Source: Saprospiraceae bacterium
GTDB taxonomy: Bacteria > Bacteroidota > Bacteroidia > Chitinophagales > Saprospiraceae
Direction of reading: 5' to 3'
Assembly: GCA_022448995.1 (NCBI GenBank)
Contig: JAKVCT010000025.1
Span: forward strand, 1 to 34,161
Length of the DNA: 34,161 nt
Part shown: in pieces, positions 7,620 to 17,413 of the stretch
Layout: every line of letters starts with the position of its first letter
Numbering within the stretch: the first letter of the stretch is position 1
Position numbers and translations under genes: made by a program
Notes under the pieces: generated by a model
Seen by the model: only the letters and a program-made list of their open reading frames with translations
The model's database searches: none
Told to the model about the DNA's origin: nothing

Positions 7620-10600
7620 ATGAATATACAAAAAATACTACTAGCGTTCTCCCTTTGTTTAATCCTATTTTACCCAAATCAACCCAAAGCTCAAGATACC
7701 TTAGCAGCAGAAGACATTGCAGCAATAGATTTATTCATGAGTTCTCTTGGTGGAGGGAGTACTTCCAATCCTATAGGTTGGGCATCTGATATACCTAATC
7801 CGTGGATTCTAACTGGTGGGACCTACAATGAAATTCCTGCATCAGGTTGGTATGGAGTAACCTTTGTTCAAGATTTTTCAACTCCCAACTTATATCGAAT
7901 CAAATCTATTGACCTAAGCAATTTAGTCAGTGATTTAAATGCTGCGGGTTCTACCTCTAGTGGTCTATTTGGAAACCTTCCTTATATGATATTTCAAAAT
8001 ATGGGACTAGGTTCAGGTTTAGCCGCATTAACCTACCTAGACTTAAGCAATAATCCAGGGCTCAATGAACCTATTAATCTACTAGAACCAGATTCTAGTT
8101 TTCATACTTTATTACTCAACAACTGTAATTTCAGTTATTCTTCAAGCCTATTCTACTATTTATTAGGAGATCCCTACAGCCCAATACGTCGCTTAGAAAT
8201 CAGTAATACGATAAATCAATCAGGTATACCATCACCATTAGAATTGGGGGGTATCACTAGTACTTCTCTAGACACTTTTATAGCTAGAGGGAATAACTTT
8301 AATGATACCTTAAACCTAGCATCTTTACCTGCAAGATATATTGATTTATCAGATAATCAACTCCAATACATATCGATACAGACAAGTAGTCCCACTCCTG
8401 AATACTTGTCCCTTAATGATAATTCGTTGACAAGCTTAGGAGAGATTGATAATATTTTGAGTAATTTATCTACTCTAAAATACCTTTATGCAGACAACGC
8501 CTTAGACACAAGTAATAATCAAACCCACAACTTAACTCTTCTCTCTAATAATATTCTTAGTAATACAATAATCGAATTGTCCTTAAAAGACAATAACATT
8601 GATGGTGTACTGGATGTGGCATATTTTGAGCAAGTCAAGAGTTTAGATTGTAGACAAAATAGGATTCAAACATTATCCTATAATGGTACTACTGGAACAA
8701 CACGACTAAAAAAGCTATATCTCTCTGACAATAACATAGAAGGGAACATACCCGTTGCCCTTTTTGACGATGCTGATCTTCAACTAGAAAGACTTTATTT
8801 GAGCAATAATAAGATTGGTGGAAAATTCCCCAAGCCTGCAGGATCTGTCTACTTAGGAGCAGACAATCTACAATACTTACATGTAGATGGAAATAAAATG
8901 GGCAAAGATTTAGAATTGACTTTTTTTGAAAATAGCTTGGATACAATCAAAGAGTTCAATATCAAAGACAATAAGTTTGATAATGTCATTACAAGTGCTA
9001 CTCTACTAAGTAATAATAACTTGGGCGACCAACTAGATAGCTTGATTATTTATGATAATGAATTTGCCTTTAACGACCTTTACAAGATCGTTCAAACGTT
9101 CAATCTAGCTAGTATCAACCTTACTTCATCCGCAGGTACTAATGTTCAGCACTATGCACCTCTAGGCGCACAAGTAAGCAACGGTAATCCAGAGCCATTC
9201 AAGGCCTTTCGTTACTCCCCTCAAGATAGTATTGGTACTGGCGGGACACGTAGACGAGCTCCAGGTGAACGGATTGAAATCAATTACCAAGTTGGACCTA
9301 ATGTTACCAATGATAATGAATATTTCTGGGTACGTCAGAATCAAGATAGCTCTGTACGAGAAGGATTGAAACAAGTTACCATAATTGGAACACAAACCTT
9401 TGGTTTTCTCAACCGCATTGATCATGATGGTAGTGAGAGTAATGAGAGTCTTAACTTCTTTTCTGGAACGAATAACAGTATAAGCTTCCCTTCTATCGCA
9501 ATTGCTGCAAACAATGATAAAGGCGAACTATATTTCCCTAACCCTGATGCCTCACATGGAACATTAGATGACAAATGGGAATATATTCTATATGCCAAAA
9601 ACGCAGCCTTTCCTCTCTTGACAATTGCCTCTAAACCAAAGCGAGTGATTGTGCAAGAATGTCAAGACTCTACTGGTGGGAGCATCCCTTGCCAGCAAAT
9701 CATTGCCCGTTATGATGCTGGTTTTGCTGGGTTGAATAAAGCAGAGTTACGTGAAGAAATTGGAGTGACTGTGATAGATTCTTGTGTATGTGGTGATGTA
9801 GAACTTTGGTCTATTTCGGATACTACTTTTCAAAGAATGCTAGAGCTTGAAGCTAATGGAAAAGGAACCAAAACAACAGCCACTCAAAACTCAACTAAAC
9901 TTGGTCTACTTAGCGCAGATCCTAATTACACCCTATTAGGAGATACTACAGGTACTTCTACTTCGGTAACTACACCAGCAGGAAACACCAACCCTGATGC
10001 CGTACGTGTGGCAATCATTGATTCAGGGGTTGATTATGATCATCCAAATTTAACCAACCATATTATTCCTAATGATTTATCAGCAGTAGATAGTTGTCGA
10101 CTCAATGGTTTTGGCTACAATTTCCTCAACCCCTTAGATTATCCTTTTGATGAACACGGACATGGTACCCAAATCGCAGGAATCATTGCAGGACAATCGG
10201 ATAATACAGAACTTCCTTCTTTCTCTGGAAATACAGATGATGTAGCCATCCTACCCTTCAAATACACTGATGCAAGTGGTTCTGGGAGTCTATTCCATGC
10301 AGTTTGTGGAATCTATTATGCAGCAGAAAATGGGGCTAAAGTGATCAATGCGAGCTGGGGATATTGGGGCGATTCATGTAAGACTTTAGAAGATGCTATT
10401 GCTTATGTAGATGCTAATAACACTGCCTTATTTATTACTTCTGTAGGCAATGACAGTGTAGATGTAATAGATGGCGCTTGGGATGGTAACTCTAGTTTGG
10501 GATTAAATATAGGGGAAAAACACTGGCCTTCTAGTTCTATTCATTTACATAACAATGTAATTGCTGTAGCCGCACTCGATAATACAAATTCTGACAGTCT

Positions 10601-11264
10601 AGCGAGATACTCTAATTTTGGAAAACTAGTTTCTATTGCTGCAGATGGTTATTTTGAAACTACAGATATTGATACTGTTGTAAATAGTTCTGGACGTAAA
10701 GGTGACTATTTCGGGACTTCCTTTGCTACAGCTCAAATCTCTAGGGCAGCTGCCTTATTGATGTATGAATATCCTGATGCAACTATCTGTGCAGTGAAAG
10801 GTGCGATTCTTAATGGTTCAGATACTTTGACAGGCATTCGTACAGGGCAAGATATTGGTGGTGTAGATCCTGATGGTTTGGGCGAAGTTCCTGTGAATAG
10901 AAAATTCAATTATGAAAAAGCGCGTCAAGTATTAGAAAGTAATCCTTACAGAACTGAATGTACAGATGATACTTATGCTTGGACAGGTATTGATCGTTTG
11001 AGCGAAAATACAGAAACTTGGGATGATTATATTCGAGTTTATCCCAATCCTTTCCAAAATCAGTTGGTTTTAGAATTTTTAACTCCTAATCAGATATTAG
11101 AATTAGAAATCATAGATGTAAGTGGTAGAAAATTATATCAACAGTCTATTGAATTTGGAACAGAACAGTTAAGTCTTAGTACAGAACAATGGGCAGCAGG
11201 TGTTTATTTTGTAAAACTTAAAACACAAACTGATTATACTAGTTATAAACTAATAAAGCAATAA
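7620..11264 (+). CDS. LRR domain plus subtilase (S8) with T9SS sorting domain
   Basis: The frame is open from an ATG at 7512, but the ATG at 7620 gives a normal signal peptide (MNIQKILLAFSL..., cleavage near PKA-Q), so I use it (1214 residues). Order: signal peptide 1-26; irregular leucine-rich repeats about 90-500 (LTYLDLSNN, LKKLYLSDNNIEG and similar); a beta-rich spacer; a region about 690-770 (IIARYDAGFAG...) resembling a subtilase propeptide; an S8 catalytic domain with Asp801 (IIDSGVD), His848 (HGHGTQIAG) and Ser1034 (GTSFAT); and a C-terminal type A sorting domain about 1137-1214 starting VYPNPF. All three catalytic residues are present. The sorting domain predicts T9SS export and surface attachment. 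A hairpin follows at 11328-11361. A protease is certain; the LRR ligand is unknown. Confidence 0.9.
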   Translation: MNIQKILLAFSLCLILFYPNQPKAQDTLAAEDIAAIDLFMSSLGGGSTSNPIGWASDIPNPWILTGGTYNEIPASGWYGVTFVQDFSTPNLYRIKSIDLSNLVSDLNAAGSTSSGLFGNLPYMIFQNMGLGSGLAALTYLDLSNNPGLNEPINLLEPDSSFHTLLLNNCNFSYSSSLFYYLLGDPYSPIRRLEISNTINQSGIPSPLELGGITSTSLDTFIARGNNFNDTLNLASLPARYIDLSDNQLQYISIQTSSPTPEYLSLNDNSLTSLGEIDNILSNLSTLKYLYADNALDTSNNQTHNLTLLSNNILSNTIIELSLKDNNIDGVLDVAYFEQVKSLDCRQNRIQTLSYNGTTGTTRLKKLYLSDNNIEGNIPVALFDDADLQLERLYLSNNKIGGKFPKPAGSVYLGADNLQYLHVDGNKMGKDLELTFFENSLDTIKEFNIKDNKFDNVITSATLLSNNNLGDQLDSLIIYDNEFAFNDLYKIVQTFNLASINLTSSAGTNVQHYAPLGAQVSNGNPEPFKAFRYSPQDSIGTGGTRRRAPGERIEINYQVGPNVTNDNEYFWVRQNQDSSVREGLKQVTIIGTQTFGFLNRIDHDGSESNESLNFFSGTNNSISFPSIAIAANNDKGELYFPNPDASHGTLDDKWEYILYAKNAAFPLLTIASKPKRVIVQECQDSTGGSIPCQQIIARYDAGFAGLNKAELREEIGVTVIDSCVCGDVELWSISDTTFQRMLELEANGKGTKTTATQNSTKLGLLSADPNYTLLGDTTGTSTSVTTPAGNTNPDAVRVAIIDSGVDYDHPNLTNHIIPNDLSAVDSCRLNGFGYNFLNPLDYPFDEHGHGTQIAGIIAGQSDNTELPSFSGNTDDVAILPFKYTDASGSGSLFHAVCGIYYAAENGAKVINASWGYWGDSCKTLEDAIAYVDANNTALFITSVGNDSVDVIDGAWDGNSSLGLNIGEKHWPSSSIHLHNNVIAVAALDNTNSDSLARYSNFGKLVSIAADGYFETTDIDTVVNSSGRKGDYFGTSFATAQISRAAALLMYEYPDATICAVKGAILNGSDTLTGIRTGQDIGGVDPDGLGEVPVNRKFNYEKARQVLESNPYRTECTDDTYAWTGIDRLSENTETWDDYIRVYPNPFQNQLVLEFLTPNQILELEIIDVSGRKLYQQSIEFGTEQLSLSTEQWAAGVYFVKLKTQTDYTSYKLIKQ

Positions 11265-11327
11265 TGGTATCATTAGCTGCAAAGACCTATGAACTAAGAA
11301 TTTATCCCTAATAAATAAAGATAGTTG

Positions 11328-11361
11328 TGAGTAGCAAACTATCGCTTTAGTTGGCTACTCA
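11328..11361 (+). terminator. Likely rho-independent terminator after the LRR-subtilase
   Basis: TGAGTAGC (11328-11335) pairs with GCTACTCA (11354-11361), followed by gtcttttt. It separates the subtilase from the CHAT gene, which begins at 11415. Confidence 0.55.
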
Positions 11362-11414
11362 TGTCTTTTTAATCTAAATTATAGCCACTCCAAATCCTAT
11401 AAAACTCAACTAAA

Positions 11415-14400
11415 ATGCAACAAAGATTATACTATCTATTCCTCTTATTATCCATTCCTATTTGTGTACATGCACAAAATCCAACACAATTATTAAGTGA
11501 TGGACAAACTGCTATGGATGAGGAAAATTATGCTCAAGCCATTCAACAGTTAAGTCAAGCTCAACAATTATTCAAAAAAGGAGCAAATTGGGATCAATAT
11601 GCTTTGGCGAGTAAAGAACTAGGTATGGCTTATTATTATGATGGACAAAAGGAAAAAGCAGAAAATAGCTTGAAGACAAGTATTGATCTTGCACAAAAAC
11701 AACTAAAGGATCAACCTACTGAGAACCTATCACAATTGCATAAAGGTTTAGGTACTATCTATTATTTTGAAGATTTATACTGGAATGCACTACCTGTGTT
11801 TGAACAGGTAATTACTATTCATAAACAAATAGATCCTAAACATCCTGATTTATTTAGAGACTACTATAATTTGGGAAGTGTGTATGGATTAAGTAATGAT
11901 TATAATAAAGCTATTTTAAATTTAAAAAAAGCTTTAGAAATCAAAGGCAAAGAAAAAGATGATATTTATTACAAAATTAATCTAGATATAGCACAGCAAT
12001 ATCGGAAGGATGGTAACCTGAATAAGACTGATGAATACCTAGATTTATTATTACAACAAGAAAATGAACTACCTACAAATATTATTGGTCCTGTGTTTGG
12101 AGAATATGGTTTCCTCTTACAACAACAAAAAGATTATAGAAAAGCTCGTAAGTCTCTCCAAAAAGCATATAGTCTTTATGTCAAGGATTCTGATGTAGTA
12201 TCTATTGATAATCAGATAAAAATAGTAACTGCAATAGGTCAAGTATTTGAGGATGAAAAAAACTTAGATTCTGCTGTTGTTTACTACGAAAAAGCATTCA
12301 TTCTCTGTGAAGAAAATTATGCCAATACGCATCCACAATACATTCTTTCCCAGTTAAATGTGATTGGAGGCTATACCTTATTAAATGAAACTAATAAAGC
12401 AAGTCAACTTGTCCAAGAGTTACAAAAAAATGGATTAAATATATTTCCTGCAAAGAGTGTAAATATGTATTCTTTAAATCTAGTTCTAGGCAATTACCAC
12501 AAAGCTCTCGAAGACTTCCCCACAGCACAAAACTACTATCAAAAAGCACTAGTAGCACTCATCCGAGACTATGAAAACGAAGATCCTTATACAAACATCA
12601 GCACAGCAGAATTCGAAAAAGCATTATCCTTAGATAACTTAACAGATGCCTTAGCTGTCAAAGCACGTGGTTTTTATGCAGCTTACCAAGCAGGAAAAGG
12701 CGGAGAAAAAGAATTGCAAGCCGCACTAAATACCATCAAAGTATTTGACCAAGCGGTAGATGCCTTCCGTAAAGATGCAGGTTCTGAAACCAACCTAATT
12801 TGGTCGGATTTAACACTAGATGCTTATGAAAATGCAATCCAAATATGCTTGGCTCTAGAACAGACTAAAGGCGATGGACAATATAAAAATGAAGCATTAT
12901 ACTTTGCAGAAAAGAGTAAAGGTTTAACCTTACTAGAAGCTTTCCAACGAAGCAAAGCTACTAAAATTGGAGGTTTACCAGCAGTAGAACTAGATAAGAT
13001 TACTGTTTTTCAAGAATCTATTGCTAATCTAAAACAAGAGGTTTTTGCATTGAGCAAGATTCGTAGTGCTAAAAAAACTGATACGCAGAAGACTCGTGAA
13101 AAAGCAGCAAAAGAAGAGTTATTTGAACAAAAGCAAGCATATGAAAAATTTGAGCAGGAATTAGCTCAAAAATATCCACAATATTATAATTTGCGTCATC
13201 AGGTACAAATCCATGATTTAGAAGCTGTGCGTAAGGTATTGGATGCAGATCAGGCCTTGTTGGAATATTTTGTAGCAGATGGAGGCACTTATTTAATTAA
13301 GATTACGCAAAGTACTTTTGATATTTATCCTGTAGAATGGACAGAAGCTGAGATCAAAAGAGATGTCTATAACTTTAGAAAAAGTATTTATTCATTCTAT
13401 CTCGGAGGTGGCAGCAAATCTAAAGAAGCTCAACAGGCTTATGCAGAAAGTTATAGCAAATACGCACACAAGTTTTACCAAAAACTGGTTGCTCCAGCTG
13501 AGCCACTGCCTCAACGCCTAGTTGTAGTTCCTGCAGGAGCCTTGGCTGAAATCCCCTTTGAAACACTAATCAAAGAAAAGCCTAGTGATCCACTGTCCTA
13601 TAAGACGCATGACTATATGCTGCAGTCGCATAGCATTAGTTATGCCTACTCTTCTTCCCTATTGGAAGAAATGCAGAATCAGACACATGACAAAAAACCA
13701 GAAAAAACTCTACTTGCCTTTGCTCCTCAATTTGGGAACAAAAGCAAGAAAGTTTCGTCTCAACGTTTCGCACTTTCTCCTTTAATTTTTAACACAGATG
13801 AGGTTGATGGTATTAAAAACCTATTGGGAACAGGAGATTTATTTATTAATGAGCATGCTCTAGAACAAACGTTCAAAGAAAAAGCTGGTGAGTATCAAAT
13901 TATTCATTTTGCCACACATGGTCTAGCTAACAGCCGTGATCCTGAGCACTCTTTCTTAGCCTTTACAGAAATTGAAGATGAAAATCCTCATAATGAATTT
14001 CTCTATGTTCGAGAGCTATACGACACACGCTTAAATGCAGACCTTGTTGTCTTATCAGCTTGTCAAACTGCAGTGGGTAAGTCTTATCGTGGTGAAGGTG
14101 TTGTGAGTCTAGCCCGTGGTTTTGCTTATGCTGGTGCCAAGAGCTTATTCACTACACTTTGGAGTGTAAATGATCAGTCAACTTCTGTCATTGCAGAATC
14201 CTTCTACAAAAACTTGAAAAAGGGGCTGACTAAAGATGAAGCTCTACGTCTTGCTAAAGTGGACTATATCAACCGAGCTAATGATGCACCACCCTTTTTG
14301 TGGGCTCCTTATATCTTGGTGGGCGATACTAAAATGATAGAAATAAAAAGTGATGGACTTAGTGCGAGTTCTTGGTTATTGTATGGATTGGGAGGACTCA

Positions 14401-14456
14401 GTGCCTTAGGGTTAGGGGGACTTGCCTTACGTGTGAAACGCAAGAAAGAATGGTAG
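11415..14456 (+). CDS. TPR-CHAT caspase-like protein with signal peptide and C-terminal membrane helix
   Basis: The protein has 1013 residues. A signal peptide (1-21, cleavage after VHA) precedes a long tetratricopeptide region (about 25-420) and a helical linker. The CHAT domain (about 640-975) keeps the caspase-type His-Cys dyad: His835 in HFATHG and Cys883 in LSACQT, with the downstream segments GEGVVSLARGFAYAGAKS and LWSVND also conserved in the family. Residues about 987-1005 form a glycine/leucine-rich hydrophobic helix followed by the basic tail RVKRKKEW, a stop-transfer arrangement that would leave the TPR and CHAT domains in the periplasm. CHAT domains are cysteine proteases (separase/caspase clan), often triggered through TPR interactions. 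No obvious substrate gene is adjacent. The gene ends in the shared hairpin at 14453-14522. Confidence 0.85.
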   Translation: MQQRLYYLFLLLSIPICVHAQNPTQLLSDGQTAMDEENYAQAIQQLSQAQQLFKKGANWDQYALASKELGMAYYYDGQKEKAENSLKTSIDLAQKQLKDQPTENLSQLHKGLGTIYYFEDLYWNALPVFEQVITIHKQIDPKHPDLFRDYYNLGSVYGLSNDYNKAILNLKKALEIKGKEKDDIYYKINLDIAQQYRKDGNLNKTDEYLDLLLQQENELPTNIIGPVFGEYGFLLQQQKDYRKARKSLQKAYSLYVKDSDVVSIDNQIKIVTAIGQVFEDEKNLDSAVVYYEKAFILCEENYANTHPQYILSQLNVIGGYTLLNETNKASQLVQELQKNGLNIFPAKSVNMYSLNLVLGNYHKALEDFPTAQNYYQKALVALIRDYENEDPYTNISTAEFEKALSLDNLTDALAVKARGFYAAYQAGKGGEKELQAALNTIKVFDQAVDAFRKDAGSETNLIWSDLTLDAYENAIQICLALEQTKGDGQYKNEALYFAEKSKGLTLLEAFQRSKATKIGGLPAVELDKITVFQESIANLKQEVFALSKIRSAKKTDTQKTREKAAKEELFEQKQAYEKFEQELAQKYPQYYNLRHQVQIHDLEAVRKVLDADQALLEYFVADGGTYLIKITQSTFDIYPVEWTEAEIKRDVYNFRKSIYSFYLGGGSKSKEAQQAYAESYSKYAHKFYQKLVAPAEPLPQRLVVVPAGALAEIPFETLIKEKPSDPLSYKTHDYMLQSHSISYAYSSSLLEEMQNQTHDKKPEKTLLAFAPQFGNKSKKVSSQRFALSPLIFNTDEVDGIKNLLGTGDLFINEHALEQTFKEKAGEYQIIHFATHGLANSRDPEHSFLAFTEIEDENPHNEFLYVRELYDTRLNADLVVLSACQTAVGKSYRGEGVVSLARGFAYAGAKSLFTTLWSVNDQSTSVIAESFYKNLKKGLTKDEALRLAKVDYINRANDAPPFLWAPYILVGDTKMIEIKSDGLSASSWLLYGLGGLSALGLGGLALRVKRKKEW

Positions 14457-14522
14457 TTGATTAAAAAAGAAATCTCGTAGATCCCCAAGACCTACGAGAT
14501 TTCTTTTTTATTAATCAACTAC
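14453..14522. terminator. Bidirectional terminator hairpin spanning two stop codons
   Basis: aaaaaagaaatctcgtag (14463-14480) pairs perfectly over 18 bp with 14492-14509. The stem continues after a 3-nt bulge with gtagttgatt (14453-14462) against aatcaactac (14513-14522). The outer part includes the TAG of the CHAT gene (14454-14456) and most of the TAA of the convergent gene (14511-14513). A-run and T-run flank the inner stem in both orientations. Confidence 0.9.
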
Positions 14523-16691
14523 CCCAATAATACGAGGCATATTCCACAGCAATTTAAAAAAAGGACCATACTTATCATTCTTAACCTGCTGCTCTTCGCG
14601 ATCCCAAAAATATAGATCATGTACGGGATAGAGATAACCAAACTGATATGCGGTATGGCTCTCATATTCTCCTGTTAGTGATTCAATTGGGTAACGATAA
14701 ATCTTTTCTTGTTCTTTTACAATCGCCAAAGCCTTTTCACGAATTGCAATTGCATTTTCTAAATCCTCTGTATTTCCTGTTTCAACATCTTTGCCTCCTG
14801 CTTTCCCCTCTAACTCAGCTTCCCGTTTACTCAACAAATAAGACAAAGTATAAGCCTTGTGCTCTGCACGATATGCCGTAATTTTAATCCCATTCAATAA
14901 TTCAGTAAACAATTTTTGGGGCACCCCTTCTTCAATAACACTAGCCAATTCATCCAATTTATTGGTCAGACGATGTGTCTGGTTTGCAAACTCTACCAAC
15001 TGATCTACAACGTTTGTACGGACTGAATCAATCACTCCTTGATCGGCCTTTTTACGCAACCACTTATACGACCATTTGGGTCTAGGATGAAATTCTTTAT
15101 TAGCAGGTTTAGGCAACTCATCTGTTGGAGACTGAGCCACCATATAACGTATCAATTCTTTATCCTTGATATAAGTTTGTTGCAAGTCTAATGCTTGATT
15201 CAACAGTCCAGCGACTTCCACATCATGAACTACATCCGTCAAACACTGCAATGAAGTGTTTGTATAAGGCTTACCGTTGAATTCGTGCTGCCAACTCCAT
15301 CGAGCAATACTCCAATCATTCAACCAATAACCCCACTCCCATCCAGAACTGAAGGTAAGGTGACCTTTAACTCCTAAGGCATCCATTGTTTTGATATCGT
15401 CTAAGCGAGCATTGAGATAAGGCAGCAATAACATGGGAACAGAATTATCAAAAGTTACCCAATAAGCAGATTCAGGATAGTACCAAGTCTCTCGTGTTTT
15501 TTGTGCTTGCTCTAACTGATCGTACATATGTTTTAGGTTTTCGTTCTCATACACAGGTGCTTTTTCGTCAACTGCTGAATAGAACATCACTGTATGTACT
15601 AATACCCCTCGTTGTAGATCTAATGCTTTCTCTTCTTCTGTCATTTCGTATGCCTTCGTTTTCTTCTTACTACCAAGCATATGATCTTTTTTCACCACAT
15701 GTTCACGTCCCATTAGCTTAACATCTTTGCGTTCCTTCATCAGTTCTGTCAGATACAACTGAAGTTTTTTATTCTTTCGTTCATTACCTTTTGAATATTC
15801 CGTAGTAGAAAACTCTACACTCAATACGTCCCAATTTGCCCTGAATAGATTATCTAAATTCTTTTTGATTTGCTTTTTGGGACTTGACAATGCAAAAGGA
15901 AAACTTTTGTAGAGCATAAATGCTTTTTGTTGAACCATGTGCATAGACACATCTAATCCCATAATGACCCCTCTGGACCGACCATAGTTAACAACTTTTC
16001 GGATATACTCCGGCCACTCCTTGCGATCAATTCCCTCCAATAGGTTAAACTCAAAGTAATTTTGCTGATTCCTAGCCAACCAATTAATATATGCTTTGGC
16101 TTCTTTCAGACCTGATGGGTGATTTGCTTGCAACAAACATTCTGTTAGCTCAATAGGATGCATAGTATGCAAATGAAACCCTTTTTTATCAAAACGAGCT
16201 CGTGCAGTCCATGAAAAATCTTCTGTAACTGGCCAGTACTCTAGTTTTGGTACATAGGTTTCTTTGGCATGATAGAAGCCAAACCACAACTGTTCTTGCA
16301 ACAATCCATACAAACCACAACTGATTCCGTTAAAAGAAGTTGTTTCTAATTCTAAAATAATTTGCTGGTCATACCGTCCTGAATGCCATGTATAGTCATG
16401 TGAAGGGTAAGATAAATAAGGATAGCTAACACTCTGCTGAAAACGAGAAGGCTCATCTGAAAAAACATCCTCTATAGTAGGTAATTTTAATAAAATTTCA
16501 GCATCCTGATTATTTATAGTTACAGGACAGTTGCATGCTCGTTGCAACAAATCTGTACAATCCTTTATGGTTAGCTTTGTAATAGAGTTTTGCAGATTCT
16601 CACGATCTGTGATTATTGAAATACTCTCTATCCCAAATCCTTTGATCACTATTCCTATTACAAAACTGATAATTAATCCTATCTTAAACAT
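14511..16691 (-). CDS. Putative exported glycosidase-like TIM-barrel protein
   Basis: The protein has 726 residues. The N-terminus is a signal sequence or signal anchor (about 1-22). Residues 23-75 look like the small alpha/beta domain that precedes the barrel in GH20/GH67-type enzymes, including a 'itL..L' pattern and ISCGLYGLLQEQLWFGF (about 123-139). From about 165 (FDKKGFHLHTMHPIE) a barrel-like strand/helix series follows with aromatic segments such as SSGWEWGYWLNDW near 450. The C-terminal 150 residues are helical. I cannot point to a catalytic acid pair, so enzymatic activity is inferred from architecture only. The gene is convergent with the CHAT gene and separated by 722 bp from lpxC-fabZ. 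It may be a carbohydrate-active enzyme or a non-catalytic relative. Confidence 0.5.
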   Translation of the reverse strand: MFKIGLIISFVIGIVIKGFGIESISIITDRENLQNSITKLTIKDCTDLLQRACNCPVTINNQDAEILLKLPTIEDVFSDEPSRFQQSVSYPYLSYPSHDYTWHSGRYDQQIILELETTSFNGISCGLYGLLQEQLWFGFYHAKETYVPKLEYWPVTEDFSWTARARFDKKGFHLHTMHPIELTECLLQANHPSGLKEAKAYINWLARNQQNYFEFNLLEGIDRKEWPEYIRKVVNYGRSRGVIMGLDVSMHMVQQKAFMLYKSFPFALSSPKKQIKKNLDNLFRANWDVLSVEFSTTEYSKGNERKNKKLQLYLTELMKERKDVKLMGREHVVKKDHMLGSKKKTKAYEMTEEEKALDLQRGVLVHTVMFYSAVDEKAPVYENENLKHMYDQLEQAQKTRETWYYPESAYWVTFDNSVPMLLLPYLNARLDDIKTMDALGVKGHLTFSSGWEWGYWLNDWSIARWSWQHEFNGKPYTNTSLQCLTDVVHDVEVAGLLNQALDLQQTYIKDKELIRYMVAQSPTDELPKPANKEFHPRPKWSYKWLRKKADQGVIDSVRTNVVDQLVEFANQTHRLTNKLDELASVIEEGVPQKLFTELLNGIKITAYRAEHKAYTLSYLLSKREAELEGKAGGKDVETGNTEDLENAIAIREKALAIVKEQEKIYRYPIESLTGEYESHTAYQFGYLYPVHDLYFWDREEQQVKNDKYGPFFKLLWNMPRIIGVVD

Positions 16692-17134
16692 AATCTTTTT
16701 TTCTATTAATAACTTCTGTTACCGCTATTAGAGATGATTGCGAATAAAGTTATACTGCATATTGATTACTTGATTATTTAGCCAACCAAGTAAGGCTTCT
16801 ACATACAAAACTATTTGATATAATCTCTATGCATCGTCTATCTAATTACTTACTGTATCCTTAGGATATCCAAAATGTAAAAGACCTGCGAAGATACAAA
16901 ACCTATCTAATTTCTTCTTAAGTAGAATCATAATTTTAGTATTTTACACTAAATACTAAAAAGATCCATACTCCATAAATAACTGAATATCAAACCTAAA
17001 AAAATATTAACCTAATTATATAGCTCTACAATTTAGTATAGGATACTTATAGACTTTAAGAAAATGAAAGCCATCTATTCGATCAACAATTTTAAATAAG
17101 TTTCTGTAAGATTGTACAAACAAGTTCCTTTTAG

Positions 17135-17166
17135 TTTAGAATCCCTTAGAAAATAGTGTATCTTTG
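17135..17166 (+). promoter_or_regulatory. Candidate distal promoter for lpxC-fabZ
   Basis: The -7 element TATCTTTG (17159-17166) fits TAnnTTTG exactly. A -33-like TTTA (17135-17138) lies 20 bp upstream. Transcription from here would cross the small frame at 17224-17259. Confidence 0.45.
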
Positions 17167-17223
17167 TGATTGATTTATTGATAAGTCTGTTAAGTTAACC
17201 ACCAAAACATACTACACAAACAA

Positions 17224-17259
17224 ATGAAAACCAATAAAATACAAGGTTATTTCCTGTAA
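17224..17259 (+). CDS. Possible 11-residue leader peptide
   Basis: ATG to TAA gives MKTNKIQGYFL. It sits between the distal and proximal promoters of lpxC-fabZ, so only the distal transcript would carry it. There is no evidence of translation beyond its position, and a short frame like this can arise by chance. Confidence 0.15.
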   Translation: MKTNKIQGYFL

Positions 17260-17272
17260 ATTATTGACTTAA

Positions 17273-17303
17273 TTTGGATACTTAAAAACTATCTCTACCT
17301 TTG
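17273..17303 (+). promoter_or_regulatory. Bacteroidota sigma-type promoter for lpxC-fabZ-lpxA
   Basis: TTTG (17273-17276), a 19-bp spacer and TACCTTTG (17296-17303) match the Bacteroidota primary sigma consensus (TTTG, 19-21 bp, TAnnTTTG) exactly. Transcription would begin near 17310, leaving an untranslated leader of about 100 nt. Confidence 0.75.
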
Positions 17304-17413
17304 TGATTCTAAGTATCAAAACATGTTATTGGGCCAAATAATGATCCTAAAATTAACAAATTACTGGAACAACTGTTAATGATCGTTTCTGCGTACAGAA
17401 CTCATTAGAATAT

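Larger units (their letters stand above)
16692..17413. promoter_or_regulatory. Regulatory intergenic region upstream of lpxC-fabZ
   Basis: This is 722 bp between two divergent genes. It carries two Bacteroidota-type promoters toward lpxC-fabZ (annotated separately) and a 12-codon open frame at 17224-17259. The left half is AT-rich; I found no clear promoter there for the minus-strand glycosidase-like gene. No lpxD is present. Confidence 0.55.
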
